DNA of 19,883 bases from Lachnospiraceae bacterium UBA3802 (GCA_002369155.1 DFEM01000115.1:1-19883), one strand, 5' to 3'. Counted from the stretch's first letter, positions 6,753 through 15,340 are shown. The notes: generated from the letters alone by a model not told the origin. Numbers and translations are program-made.

Positions 6753-8108
6753 ATGAACAGTAAAAGCAAAATTTATCAAAAAGTCTGGGTAGTTGCCCTC
6801 CCCATAGTATTTCAAAACGTTATCGACGCCGCGGTAAACAGCGCCGATGTTTTGATGCTCAATTACGTGGGACAGTCGGCCATAAGTGCGGTATCGCTTG
6901 CCAACAGCATGGTGGGCATTCTTTTTATGTTCTTATACGGAATAGGAACCGGAATTGCCATGCTTTCCGCGCAGTATTTCGGAAAAGGCGATCTTAAAAC
7001 CATAGAAAAGGTTGAGGGAATCGGCTATAAATTTGCGCTTTCCGTCGCTGCACTCGGTGCAATTCTTTGTATTACGATACCAAAGATTCTTATGAGAATA
7101 TACACAAACGACGCTACCCTTGTGGAAATAGGTGCAAAGTATCTGGTTCTTATAGCGCCCGGTCTTATTTTCTGGGCGGTTTCGGCTGTGTATATGTCGG
7201 TTCTTCGATGCATCGGAAAAGTATCCACAAGTACCGTGCTTGAAGCGATAGCTCTTGTATGTAATGTTGCACTGAATGCGGTATTTATTTTCGGATTGTT
7301 CGGGGCACCGAAGCTTGGAGTAATCGGTGTTGCCATTGCCACTACCGTATCGCGTTTCATTCAGATGGTCGGATGCTTTTTCGTATCGATAGTCTTAAAG
7401 CCCGGAGTAAGGCTTACATTTTCGACCATGTTTAAAAGATATAAAAACCTCGAGCATGACTTTTTCACGATGGCTATGCCCGCGATCGGAAACGATCTTG
7501 CATGGTCTGTGGCTTTCAGTACTTATGCCGCCATAATCGGGCGTTTCGGGGACGATGCGGTTGCTGCTTATTCAATAGTCAATACGGTCAGAAATTTAGG
7601 CTGCGTCCTTTGTTACGGCATAGGCTCGGCATCCGGAATAATCGTCGGGCAAATACTCGGAGAAGGAGATATGTCCGAGGGAATCGAGGCAGGGCATATT
7701 TGTCTCAGGCTTGCCGTGGTTACGGGAATCATCGGCGGACTTATAGTGTTAGGCCTGACACCGGTAGCCTTAAAACTTGCCGATTTGACACCTACTGCAC
7801 TCGATTATCTTAAGTTCATGCTCTTGATAAATACTTATTACATAAGCGGAACATCCGTAAACACATGTCTTATCGCGGGAGTATTCAGGGCCGGGGGCGA
7901 TTCGAAATTCGGCTTCAAATGCGATTTGATAGACATGTGGTGTTACGCTGTTCCCCTCGGTCTTTTTGCTGCATTTGTATTAAAGCTTCCGGTAAAGTGG
8001 GTTTATTTCCTGCTTTGTACGGATGAGTTCGTAAAATGGCCCTGGGTATTCAAGCATTTTTACAGCCACAAATGGGCCAAAAACATTACAAGAGAAGATG
8101 TCGATTAA
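6753..8108 (+). CDS. MATE family efflux transporter
   Basis: The 451-residue polytopic membrane protein has the length and about 12 hydrophobic segments expected of MATE multidrug/Na+ (or H+) antiporters. The N-terminus (V-A-L-P-I-V-F-Q-N-V-I-D-A-A-V-N-S-A-D-V-L-M-L-N-Y-V-G) is the typical first two-helix region. The repeat-like second half starts near 225 (F-F-T-M-A-M-P-A-I-G-N-D-L-A-W-S), matching the internal two-fold symmetry of the family. The substrate could be a drug, dye or metabolite and cannot be deduced. The gene is divergent from marR, with an extended -10 promoter and AAGGA ribosome site. No terminator is visible between it and the lipoprotein 46 bp downstream. Confidence 0.92.
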   Translation: MNSKSKIYQKVWVVALPIVFQNVIDAAVNSADVLMLNYVGQSAISAVSLANSMVGILFMFLYGIGTGIAMLSAQYFGKGDLKTIEKVEGIGYKFALSVAALGAILCITIPKILMRIYTNDATLVEIGAKYLVLIAPGLIFWAVSAVYMSVLRCIGKVSTSTVLEAIALVCNVALNAVFIFGLFGAPKLGVIGVAIATTVSRFIQMVGCFFVSIVLKPGVRLTFSTMFKRYKNLEHDFFTMAMPAIGNDLAWSVAFSTYAAIIGRFGDDAVAAYSIVNTVRNLGCVLCYGIGSASGIIVGQILGEGDMSEGIEAGHICLRLAVVTGIIGGLIVLGLTPVALKLADLTPTALDYLKFMLLINTYYISGTSVNTCLIAGVFRAGGDSKFGFKCDLIDMWCYAVPLGLFAAFVLKLPVKWVYFLLCTDEFVKWPWVFKHFYSHKWAKNITREDVD

Positions 8109-8154
8109 AATCAAATAAATGTGTTAAAGGAAATTCTTTAAGGGAGAATGAAAA

Positions 8155-10395
8155 ATGAAGAAAACTTTGAAAAGAGGAATGTGTGTTTTATCCTCAATAT
8201 TTTTAACGGTATCGATGAGCGCTTGTTTCCTTCCTCAAAATGAAGGAGATAAAGACAATCCCACCACGCAGGCAAACATTCAGCCGGATACGGGGGACAA
8301 TGAAAACGGCGGAAGTTCCGATAGTAACGTCACAACAAACGTTACAGGCGCTTCTTTATCGGAGAGAATCTGCGGCGATTATTTCGGTCAGGAATCATAC
8401 GGCGACGGTATAAAAGTTTCGATTTACAATGTATTTGACAACCTCTATGCAAATGTGGGTTATACAGACAGTGAAGGTGGCGACATTTATTCATTTTGGG
8501 CAACCGAGCTTTTCCCGATTAACTCGTCCGATATCTTAAGCTCTGACACAACCGGAATAGATGTGGGCGGCATGTCTTTTTCCGTAATGTCCAATATGAG
8601 CAAATATTTTCATTCGCCCGTAAAAGGAAAAATCAGTTTAACAAATGACGGAATCGAAATAAGCGGTATTGACGGCAATCCTTTGGAACTGGGCGGAAAT
8701 ATCGAACTTAAAAAGAGTGATGGAAACGAAGGGTTCTTTTTTGAGGATTATTCAGAGTATCTTGAAAATCTCTCCGGTACTCCCGATGAGAATCTGTATG
8801 GCATATGGAGAGAAAAATATTCTGCGGAACCCAGATACATCGAATTTAAGGAAGAAGACGGAAAAAATAAAAGTACGGTTTATCAGAAGGAATCCGGCAG
8901 GGAAGTATTTCTGGCAATGGGTGAATTTACGGCTGACGCATCCCATGTAAGTTTAATTCATGCAGATATTTCAACCTGCGCACCGGAACAGTTCTCATTC
9001 GATTACAAAGCTGATGAAGACAGTCTTGTCATATCGGGATTGACTCCTCTTCCTGCGGATTCATATACCGGAGATTCGGTTGAATTTGAGAGAATAACCA
9101 AAGATGATGTGCCTCTTTGCGTGCTTTGCGAACCCGACGATACAGCAGCAATAAAAGGCGGCTTTCCGATATCAACACCGGATGGCGCAAGCAGAGAAGT
9201 ATGCATTCAGTTTTGTGCTACAAACGATATTGAAAACAACGGCTCTTATTTTGTCAGAGTCGGCAATGTCGTTTATTTCAGATACTATACGGAACTTGCA
9301 ATCGGAGGAGATGTTTATGCTCCTTTTGGAGAGTTTTTAAATAGTAACGATCTTCAAAACGGGGGCTGTATCGGATATTACGATTTGGCTACGGGAGAGA
9401 CCGGAATAGCCTGCGTTGACGGAAATGCGGGAGAGCTGTATTACCTTGACGGAAGATTTTACAGCGAAAAATTTGTTGCAAACGATTACGACAGTCAGAG
9501 ATTTATCGAGAGATACTGGCCTAACGGCGGCGGCCTGGAAAGCTACACGGAAGAAACCGACTATTCATATATTCGGGGTATAAATGAGAACAACACACTC
9601 CTTGCAATCAGCAATTTCGATTACGGGGAAAATTACACCTGCGACGGAACTTTCTATTTTAATTATCTGGAGACATCTCAATTTGAAGATATCTTTGGAA
9701 GCGGCTTTATCGGAAATGATTTTTACACCGCTTCATTAAGCAATTCTTCGGACGGAAACGAGATTATCATAAGGGAGCTCGACAGCGAAACACAGAATAC
9801 ATATACTCTTTTCAGTTTTGATGCTTCTGAATTTGATGAATACGGATATCCCATGAAGGCACAGTTTCTTGAAGGGGAGGACGGCATTTATGTCGGAATC
9901 TCCTGGTTTGACGGAACTGCCGTTGAGGTTTCGGATTACTGTCTTGTTAAAGTTCAAAGTGAAAAAGAGGATTCCGGGGAATTTGTCGAAAAAGGCTTTC
10001 CAATCGGATACGAAGAACCCTCTGAACCGTATGCATATTTCGATGATACGGGAGATGTTGCATATACTCCTCAGGATCCCGACAAAGAAGCAGGTCTTTC
10101 TTCAAAAACATTCGGAGATCTGGTTGAGTTTGAAGCACCTTTCGGTTATCAGGTCGTGGATGAGGGCTTAATTCCCGAGTATCCGTTTGATCAGGAATCC
10201 GGAGTAGCAGTCACTGTATTTGAAGATGCACAAAAGATTAAAGACAAAGTATTTGTAATCCTTGCATATGCATCTTATGAACCTTCTCAGGATATCGGAT
10301 GGAGAAGGGTGTATAAGTGGATGGGATTTAGTTACAGGGTCTACACGAAGGACGGAGTAAAAGAGATAATTCCGACGGTTGATATGGAACCGTAG
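8155..10395 (+). CDS. Large multidomain lipoprotein of unknown function
   Basis: This 746-residue exported lipoprotein has a basic N-terminus, a hydrophobic segment and the lipobox M-S-A-C with Cys24. A Gly/Ser/Asn/Thr-rich linker runs to about residue 65. The rest is strongly beta and acidic. Two segments (about 70-185 and 210-315) look like small lipocalin-type sheets: a G-D-Y-F-G or Y-G-I-W-R opening, then alternating strands, with the second ending V-E-F-E-R-I. Residues from about 340 to the end contain repeated blade-like stretches (G-G-C-I-G-Y-Y-D-L-A-T-G-E-T-G, G-E-L-Y-Y-L-D-G-R-F-Y) that suggest a beta-propeller. These fold guesses are by eye only, and I recognise no catalytic motif. 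The AAGGGAG site precedes the ATG. It may be cotranscribed with the MATE gene. A sensor or surface-binding role is possible but unproven. Confidence 0.75.
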   Translation: MKKTLKRGMCVLSSIFLTVSMSACFLPQNEGDKDNPTTQANIQPDTGDNENGGSSDSNVTTNVTGASLSERICGDYFGQESYGDGIKVSIYNVFDNLYANVGYTDSEGGDIYSFWATELFPINSSDILSSDTTGIDVGGMSFSVMSNMSKYFHSPVKGKISLTNDGIEISGIDGNPLELGGNIELKKSDGNEGFFFEDYSEYLENLSGTPDENLYGIWREKYSAEPRYIEFKEEDGKNKSTVYQKESGREVFLAMGEFTADASHVSLIHADISTCAPEQFSFDYKADEDSLVISGLTPLPADSYTGDSVEFERITKDDVPLCVLCEPDDTAAIKGGFPISTPDGASREVCIQFCATNDIENNGSYFVRVGNVVYFRYYTELAIGGDVYAPFGEFLNSNDLQNGGCIGYYDLATGETGIACVDGNAGELYYLDGRFYSEKFVANDYDSQRFIERYWPNGGGLESYTEETDYSYIRGINENNTLLAISNFDYGENYTCDGTFYFNYLETSQFEDIFGSGFIGNDFYTASLSNSSDGNEIIIRELDSETQNTYTLFSFDASEFDEYGYPMKAQFLEGEDGIYVGISWFDGTAVEVSDYCLVKVQSEKEDSGEFVEKGFPIGYEEPSEPYAYFDDTGDVAYTPQDPDKEAGLSSKTFGDLVEFEAPFGYQVVDEGLIPEYPFDQESGVAVTVFEDAQKIKDKVFVILAYASYEPSQDIGWRRVYKWMGFSYRVYTKDGVKEIIPTVDMEP

Positions 10396-10457
10396 CCCGA
10401 ATCCGGGCAGGATGAAAACAAGCCGAGGCGAAAAATCCGGCTTAGAAAGGTTGTAAA

Positions 10458-10925
10458 ATGGTAAGAAGAGCAGAAAAGAAAGACATTCCCGCAATAATGG
10501 ATTTGCTCATTCAGGTTGATATGGTTCATCACAACGGCAGACCCGATATTTTCAAGGGCCCGACCACAAAGTATGACGAAAAACAGCTTGAAGAGATAAT
10601 CGCAGATGACGAAACACCGGTTTTTGTTTATGCCGACGAAAACGACAGGGTACTCGGACATGCTTTTTGCATTCATATGCAGCAAAAAGAAAACAGGGTT
10701 CTCACGGATGTGAAGACTCTTTACATAGACGATATCTGTGTCGATGAAAACGCAAGAGGCAGACATGTGGGAAAAGAACTTTACGAGCATGTTTCGGAAT
10801 ATGCAAAACAGTCCGGTTTTTACAATATCACACTCAATGTCTGGGCCTGCAATCCGGGTGCGATGAAATTTTACGAGGCCATGGGATTAAAGCCTCAAAA
10901 GATCGGCATGGAGAAAATATTGTAG
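10458..10925 (+). CDS. GNAT family N-acetyltransferase
   Basis: The 155-residue single GNAT domain opens V-R-R-A-E-K-K-D-I-P-A-I-M-D-L. It has the core strand L-Y-I-D-D-I-C-V-D followed by the acetyl-CoA pyrophosphate loop A-R-G-R-H-V-G-K-E-L at 99-108. The C-terminal N-V-W-A-C-N-P-G-A-M-K-F-Y-E-A-M-G-L motif is typical of the family. It transfers an acetyl group from acetyl-CoA to an amine, and the acceptor (small molecule or protein N-terminus) cannot be predicted. AAAGG lies eight bases before the ATG. It starts 62 bases after the lipoprotein gene. The SRP RNA promoter begins 10 bases after its stop. Confidence 0.9.
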   Translation: MVRRAEKKDIPAIMDLLIQVDMVHHNGRPDIFKGPTTKYDEKQLEEIIADDETPVFVYADENDRVLGHAFCIHMQQKENRVLTDVKTLYIDDICVDENARGRHVGKELYEHVSEYAKQSGFYNITLNVWACNPGAMKFYEAMGLKPQKIGMEKIL

Positions 10926-10934
10926 GGCCTTTTA

Positions 10935-10963
10935 TTGACAATCAGGCGTAAAATCTATATACT
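10935..10963 (+). promoter_or_regulatory. Near-consensus sigma70 promoter of the SRP RNA gene
   Basis: A perfect TTGACA (10935-10940) and TATACT (10958-10963) are separated by 17 bases. Transcription should start near 10970, just before the SRP RNA helix. The strength fits a constitutively abundant RNA. Confidence 0.8.
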
Positions 10964-10987
10964 CAAATTCGCCTATGATTTTTTTAT

Positions 10988-11133
10988 GGCGGTTGCTGCA
11001 GGTAAGCGGCTGCTTGGGTCTTACGCGGCGGAAATCCACGAACCGTGTCAGGTCGGGAACGAAGCAGCACTAAGAGGAATCTTCCGGGTGCCGTAAGGGT
11101 GCCTGAGTATGTTGCTTGCCTGCATCAGCCGCC
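10988..11133 (+). ncRNA. ffs: Signal recognition particle RNA (4.5S/small SRP RNA)
   Basis: The conserved SRP domain is unmistakable: GTGTCAGGTC (11045-11054), a GGAA tetraloop at 11056-11059, then GAAGCAGCACTAAG. This is the Ffh-binding apical hairpin with its asymmetric internal loop. The tetraloop is closed by G-C, where the common bacterial form has C-G. GGCGG at 10988-10992 pairs with CCGCC at 11129-11133, and further complementary blocks (GCAGG/CCTGC) build one long rod of about 146 nt. The RNA forms the signal recognition particle with Ffh and targets membrane and secreted proteins. The exact 5' end is uncertain, because the predicted start is about 18 bases upstream of the closing helix. 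A full Alu domain was not evident. Confidence 0.93.
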
Positions 11134-11151
11134 AAAAATTAAATCGTGGGC

Positions 11152-11157
11152 TTTTTT
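11152..11157 (+). terminator. Possible weak terminator of the SRP RNA
   Basis: A run of six T follows the SRP RNA after about 18 bases. A short AGCC (11127-11130) / GGCT (11149-11152) stem could precede it but would compete with the SRP closing helix. This is tentative. Confidence 0.25.
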
Positions 11158-11180
11158 CATAAAAGTCAAAAGAGGGGATT

Positions 11181-11990
11181 ATGAAAGAAAACTATAACAA
11201 TGAGGTTATGTATTATACTTTTCCGGATTTCGAACAGTTCGATTTTTTGACGCATGCTTTTTCTTCAAGAGAAGGCGGCGTGAGCGAGGGATATTATTCT
11301 TCGATGAACCTGGGGATAAAGACGGAAGACTCCAAAGAAAACATCATGAAAAACTACGAGCTTTTCACCAAGGCGGTGGGAATTAAGCTCGAAGATGTCG
11401 TAATCGGCAATTTAAACCACGGCAACAACGTAAGAGTAGCCACCAGAAAAGATGCAGGATGCGGAATATTAAAGCCGTTTAATTACGTCAATATCGATGC
11501 ACTCGTGACCAACGAACCCAATCTTGCCATCACTGTAACCTGTGCCGACTGCGTTCCCGTATTTTTCGTCGATCCCGTAAAGAAGGCAATCGGCATCGCA
11601 CACTCGGGCTGGAAAGGAACGGCTCAGGAGATATCTGCAAAAGTAGTTGAAAAAATGGTCGAAGAATACGGAAGCAGACCCGAGGATATTTATGCAGGTA
11701 TCGGACCCTGCATCGGAATGTGCTGCTACGAAGTAAGCAGAGATGTTTTCGAAGAATTCATTGAATTCGATTATCTTGATGACGCATGGTATTTCGAAAA
11801 AGAAGAAGATAAATTCGATATAGATTTAAGCCGCATCATATTCGGCACGCTCGCGTATTCGGGAATACTTCCCGAGCACATAAGCATTTCCGGACTCTGT
11901 ACCTGCTGCAACAACGATGTGCTCTTCTCGCACAGGGCTCAAAAAGGAAAGCGCGGTACGATGGCCGGCATGATAATGATTAAAGGGTAG
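11181..11990 (+). CDS. pgeF: PgeF/YfiH family polyphenol oxidase-like enzyme (peptidoglycan editing factor)
   Basis: The 269-residue protein has the full set of family metal-site motifs: N-L-N-H-G-N-N-V with His80, C-A-D-C-V-P-V with Cys124, and H-S-G-W-K-G-T with His141. These are followed by G-I-G-P-C-I-G-M-C-C-Y-E-V and a C-terminal F-S-H-R segment. Relatives have been described as zinc or copper enzymes with laccase-like, purine nucleoside phosphorylase or adenosine deaminase activity. The E. coli member prevents misincorporation of serine into peptidoglycan. Which activity applies here is unknown. The GAGGGG ribosome site is three bases before the ATG, which is close. It stands alone between the SRP RNA and a strong terminator. 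Confidence 0.88.
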   Translation: MKENYNNEVMYYTFPDFEQFDFLTHAFSSREGGVSEGYYSSMNLGIKTEDSKENIMKNYELFTKAVGIKLEDVVIGNLNHGNNVRVATRKDAGCGILKPFNYVNIDALVTNEPNLAITVTCADCVPVFFVDPVKKAIGIAHSGWKGTAQEISAKVVEKMVEEYGSRPEDIYAGIGPCIGMCCYEVSRDVFEEFIEFDYLDDAWYFEKEEDKFDIDLSRIIFGTLAYSGILPEHISISGLCTCCNNDVLFSHRAQKGKRGTMAGMIMIKG

Positions 11991-11995
11991 CAAAT

Positions 11996-12024
11996 AAAAA
12001 GGACTGTAAAAAACAGTCCTTTTT
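11996..12024. terminator. Bidirectional intrinsic terminator
   Basis: A perfect 12-base-pair stem, AAAAAGGACTGT (11996-12007) with ACAGTCCTTTTT (12013-12024), has a five-base loop. The A-tract on one side and T-tract on the other let it work in both directions, ending pgeF on the plus strand and the GH43 unit on the minus strand. Confidence 0.9.
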
Positions 12025-12059
12025 ATAATTTATGCGATTAGCCAATGGATGTAAGCAAA

Positions 12060-13460
12060 TTAATGAATAAATCTGAATGATTTAAGCCCCATGTTTCCAA
12101 AGCCCGTGTATTTAAGGTAAAGCGGAGCCACACCGTCGGGGATATTGCAGTCTGCCTTATAGGTTACCCAGACTGTCTCAAAATCCACTCCTATTTTTGC
12201 AAGTACGGGACCTTCCGGCGATGTTCTGACTTCAAAGTCGCCCTTGCCGTATCCGCAAACGTCGAGTTCTATTCCTTTTACTCCCTTAAAATCAAAATAT
12301 TTAAATCCCAATGTCGTATTTTCGACAATGTTGTAAATGTATCCCGTGCATTCCTCGCCGTCTTTTCCGTCCTGAGTGACTCTCGGAACGTGATGTCCTC
12401 CGACATAAGGGATTCGCTCTTTATCGGTATACATGTTGCAGACGATATATGAAGGATATTCTTCGGTATCCGATAAAGGTCCGCCGTTTAATCCGCAGGA
12501 TGTGATTTCAACCTGGGGAATGCTTCCGTCTTCAAGGAATTTAACTTCCTCTGCACAGCCCTGTCTCGCATACCAGTCGTTATTGGTCTGACGATGGTAG
12601 AAAATATATCTTTTTCCGTTTATTTCGCAAAGTCCGCCGTGGTTGTTGGCACCGTATGCTGCCGGCTCTTCGGCTTTTTTATATGTTGAGATTCCGATAT
12701 CGCAGTTGCTTACGATTACTCCGCCGTATTTAAAGTCTCTGTCGGGATAATCGCTTGTTGCGTAGCAGAGTTCATGCATGACTTCCGAAGAATATACAAA
12801 ATAATATTTTCCGTCAAATTTGCGGATTGACGAAGCTTCAAAGAATCCGTGACCTTCATAGTCGGTTCCCATTGCACATTCGGGAGAAGGTGCGAGGAAC
12901 TTGGGAGCTTCTTTAATCGTAAGCATGTCGCTTCCAAGCACCGTAACCATTGATCCGTGTACACTCTTGTCGCCTTTGGCACATACGCCTCCGGTGTAAA
13001 GATAAGTGGTATCGCCTTCGGTAATTACTGCGGGATCGAATTGATGTTCTTCACCTTTTTCGCCGAGCCTTGTGCCGTCTTCGTAGTGAACATATCCGTA
13101 AAATTCATATTTTCCCGCGGGAGTATCGCAGACTGCAACCGAAATATTGGATACCTTGTCGAGTGCGTAGAAAAGATAATATCTTCCGTCGGGACCTTTT
13201 GTCACATCGGGTGCGTAAAGGCACATGTTGTCTTTGACATTTAAAGGATCGTCGCCTCTTGTATAGATTACTCCTTCGTATCTCCAGTCTTTCAAATCGT
13301 TAACGCTTGCCGAGTAGCAGACGTAATCGTTCTGGCAGAAGAAGTGTCCGCCGAATCGATCGTGCGAACCGTATACATATACTCTGTCGCCAAACACATG
13401 GGGTTCTCCGTCGGGAGTATATTCATATGAGGGAAGATACGGGTTAAAAGCCTGTTTCAT
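12060..13460 (-). CDS. GH43 family glycoside hydrolase
   Basis: The 466-residue enzyme has a five-bladed propeller N-terminal domain. The expected catalytic triad is visible: general base Asp17 in T-P-D-G-E-P-H-V-F-G-D-R-V-Y-V-Y-G-S-H-D, pKa-modulating Asp142 in Q-F-D-P-A-V, and acid Glu208 in G-F-F-E-A-S-S-I. A beta-sandwich region (about 330-466), CBM6-like in position, closes the protein. GH43 enzymes remove arabinofuranosyl or xylosyl units from arabinoxylan fragments, and the subfamily cannot be fixed by eye. No signal peptide is present, so the substrate is probably an imported oligosaccharide. AAAGGA lies six bases before the ATG. It follows the esterase gene by 35 bases in the same orientation and ends before the bidirectional terminator. 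Confidence 0.88.
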   Translation of the reverse strand: MKQAFNPYLPSYEYTPDGEPHVFGDRVYVYGSHDRFGGHFFCQNDYVCYSASVNDLKDWRYEGVIYTRGDDPLNVKDNMCLYAPDVTKGPDGRYYLFYALDKVSNISVAVCDTPAGKYEFYGYVHYEDGTRLGEKGEEHQFDPAVITEGDTTYLYTGGVCAKGDKSVHGSMVTVLGSDMLTIKEAPKFLAPSPECAMGTDYEGHGFFEASSIRKFDGKYYFVYSSEVMHELCYATSDYPDRDFKYGGVIVSNCDIGISTYKKAEEPAAYGANNHGGLCEINGKRYIFYHRQTNNDWYARQGCAEEVKFLEDGSIPQVEITSCGLNGGPLSDTEEYPSYIVCNMYTDKERIPYVGGHHVPRVTQDGKDGEECTGYIYNIVENTTLGFKYFDFKGVKGIELDVCGYGKGDFEVRTSPEGPVLAKIGVDFETVWVTYKADCNIPDGVAPLYLKYTGFGNMGLKSFRFIH

Positions 13461-13495
13461 AACTTTTCCTTTCGAATCTCAATCGTAAAAGGGTT

Positions 13496-15004
13496 TTATC
13501 GTTCAAGTCCTTTTTCGTTAAGCCATTCTTTGATGAATTCGCCGAATTCGCTGTCGCGAACAGTGGGAACGGGACCGTTTGAAGTGAATTCCATTCCCGC
13601 TTTGTTCTCCGCGGTATAAGCCTTCCATTCGGGCATCGGGGTTCCGTCGGCATCATTGCCGTTTGGATCGCCTGTTTTAATAAAGTTTGTAAGGTAATTG
13701 CAAATCTGTCTTGCAAGGTCGAAATGTCTTCCGACGAAAGGTCTCCAGCAAAGTCCGAGTGTCTCGAAGAAGAACCAGAGGTCTACCGAGTGGAAAGTGC
13801 CGGGGTTGTCCCATCCGGGAATATCGGGATTGAAAAGATAATAGAAGCAATCCTTGTCGTTATGCTCGAAAATTCCCTTTGTGGCACATTCTATGCCGTT
13901 GGCTTCAGCGTACTGATTGCCGTTTTTCTCATAAACATTTTTGAAAGAAAGGAATTTATCGGCCTTGTCACCGAATATTTCTCTTGCCTTTTTCTCAAAA
14001 TCCTCATCGTTTTCAGCCATGATATAACTTTTGAATTCATCGTTTGTATTTCCTGCCATCATGGGCACGTGAGCATGTCTTCCTTCAAGGAAAGCTTTTG
14101 TCTGATCCTCTTTAAGGAAACATCCGTCCACCGAAGGGCAGAAGAAGAAACCGTTTTTGTTTCTGAATTCGGATGATTTGTCACGAACAAAAGAAGCGTC
14201 GAGTTTTCTTGCTTCTTCGATTGTTTCCACACCGAGGGACTTGATGAATTCGGCACCCTTTGCCTTAACATCCTCAAAGGATCTCGGGATGATTACAAAG
14301 TCGTCAAAATAAGGGAATCCGATGATACCGCTCATGATTACGGCTTTTTGGAAAAGTCCCTGAGAAGAACCGGTAAGATGCGAAAATACGGATCCGCCGC
14401 CTGCGGACTGTCCCATGATTGTGATATTGTCGGGATCGCCGCCGAATGCGGCTATATTTCTCTTAACCCATTTGATGCCTGCCTGCTGGTCGAGAAGACC
14501 GAAGTTGGTAGGCGCTTCGGGGCTTTCTTTGCAAAGATCTTCATGTGCGAGGAAACCGAAGGCACCGAGACGGTAGTTGACCGATACCACGATTACGCCT
14601 CTTTTGGCAATGTTTTCGCCGTTGAATTCCATCTCGGGAGGATATCCCCACTGGAATCCGCCTCCGAAGAACCAGACAAGAACCGGAAGTTTTTCGTCAG
14701 CACTTTTGGCGTTGGTCCATACATTCAGGTAAAGACAGTCTTCATCCATATCGATTTCGGGATCCACATGCCAGTCGCGAACGTAAATGTCATCGGAAAG
14801 ACCGGGTACATCCTGCATGGAAATGGGTCCGAATTTATATGCTTCAAGCACACCTTCCCAGTTCTTTGCGGGCTGAGGAGCCTTCCATCTGTTTTCTCCG
14901 ACGGGCGGAGCAGCAAAGGGAATTCCCTTGAACACCGAAATTCTTGCATTGTTACCCGAAAGACCTCTGACGGCACCGTTTTCGGTCATGACTGTTTTTA
15001 ACAT
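13496..15004 (-). CDS. Type B carboxylesterase (alpha/beta hydrolase)
   Basis: The 502-residue enzyme resembles para-nitrobenzyl esterase and related sugar-ester esterases. The family signature E-D-C-L-Y-L-N-V-W is at about 88-96. The nucleophile elbow is G-Q-S-A-G-G with Ser200, the acid is Glu323 in N-T-N-D-E-F, and the His is 405 in T-F-H-S-V-D. The oxyanion region reads F-F-G-G-G-F where many relatives have H-G-G-G. The frame is open 18 codons further upstream, but AGGAGGTG eight bases before 15004 fixes that ATG as the start. No signal peptide is seen. Next to GH43 and GH51 genes, it probably removes acetyl or feruloyl groups from imported arabinoxylan oligosaccharides. This role is inferred from context, and other ester substrates are possible. 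Confidence 0.88.
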   Translation of the reverse strand: MLKTVMTENGAVRGLSGNNARISVFKGIPFAAPPVGENRWKAPQPAKNWEGVLEAYKFGPISMQDVPGLSDDIYVRDWHVDPEIDMDEDCLYLNVWTNAKSADEKLPVLVWFFGGGFQWGYPPEMEFNGENIAKRGVIVVSVNYRLGAFGFLAHEDLCKESPEAPTNFGLLDQQAGIKWVKRNIAAFGGDPDNITIMGQSAGGGSVFSHLTGSSQGLFQKAVIMSGIIGFPYFDDFVIIPRSFEDVKAKGAEFIKSLGVETIEEARKLDASFVRDKSSEFRNKNGFFFCPSVDGCFLKEDQTKAFLEGRHAHVPMMAGNTNDEFKSYIMAENDEDFEKKAREIFGDKADKFLSFKNVYEKNGNQYAEANGIECATKGIFEHNDKDCFYYLFNPDIPGWDNPGTFHSVDLWFFFETLGLCWRPFVGRHFDLARQICNYLTNFIKTGDPNGNDADGTPMPEWKAYTAENKAGMEFTSNGPVPTVRDSEFGEFIKEWLNEKGLER

Positions 15005-15340
15005 GAATATAACACCTCCTGTTTTTTGCTCATACAAAACAATTATAGTAAAAACCATATGTAGAGTTAACAGACAAAGTTCAGTAAAAATGGTTACAAA
15101 ATACAGTATAAAAAAGTTATTTGCGAGGGCTTCCTGTCAGCCTGAAAAGGAGAGAAAAGAACTCATTATACCGACAAATTATAGATAAAAACACTACAAA
15201 GTCTACATGTGGAAATATGGGGATTTTTTAGGGGTTTGACTGTTTATTTATTTTCAAATTTATGTATAATAATATATGTGGGTTTTTGCTTATTTCGTAT
15301 GGGCAATTAACCGCAATATTTTTTTCTTAAGGAGACTTAA
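15005..15340. other. Divergent intergenic region between esterase and GH51 operons
   Basis: This 336-bp AT-rich gap without a gene separates two divergent sugar operons. It holds the esterase promoter (15042-15070). On the GH51 side it has a TATAAT at 15265-15270 and a TTGACT at 15236-15241, 23 bases apart and so too far to be an ideal pair. An imperfect inverted pair, CATATGTAGA (15056-15065) and TCTACATGTG (15202-15211), matches at nine of ten positions when one copy is reverse-complemented. It may bind a shared regulator. I see no clear CcpA cre site and no riboswitch. Confidence 0.5.
15042..15070 (-). promoter_or_regulatory. Sigma70-type promoter of the esterase-GH43 operon
   Basis: On the minus strand, TTAACT (15070-15065; four of six consensus) and a perfect TATAAT (15047-15042) are separated by 17 bases. 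The start would be near 15035, giving a leader of about 31 bases with AGGAGGTG before the esterase ATG. Confidence 0.65.

Noticed and set aside
10420..10443. AAGCCG / CGGCTT hairpin as a terminator between the lipoprotein and GNAT genes
   Set aside because: It has a 12-base loop and no following T-run. It is more likely chance pairing in a short leader.
13724..14176. 150-residue open frame on the plus strand
   Set aside because: It is a shadow of the esterase coding frame, with no family resemblance and no ribosome site.
14348..15001. 217-residue open frame on the plus strand
   Set aside because: It lies wholly antisense to the esterase gene, which has clear catalytic motifs and a strong ribosome site. 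The frame has no recognisable family.
15236..15270. TTGACT and TATAAT as a paired promoter for GH51
   Set aside because: The 23-base spacing is too long for a standard sigma70 pair. The TATAAT may still be a -10, but this is not supported enough to list as a promoter.
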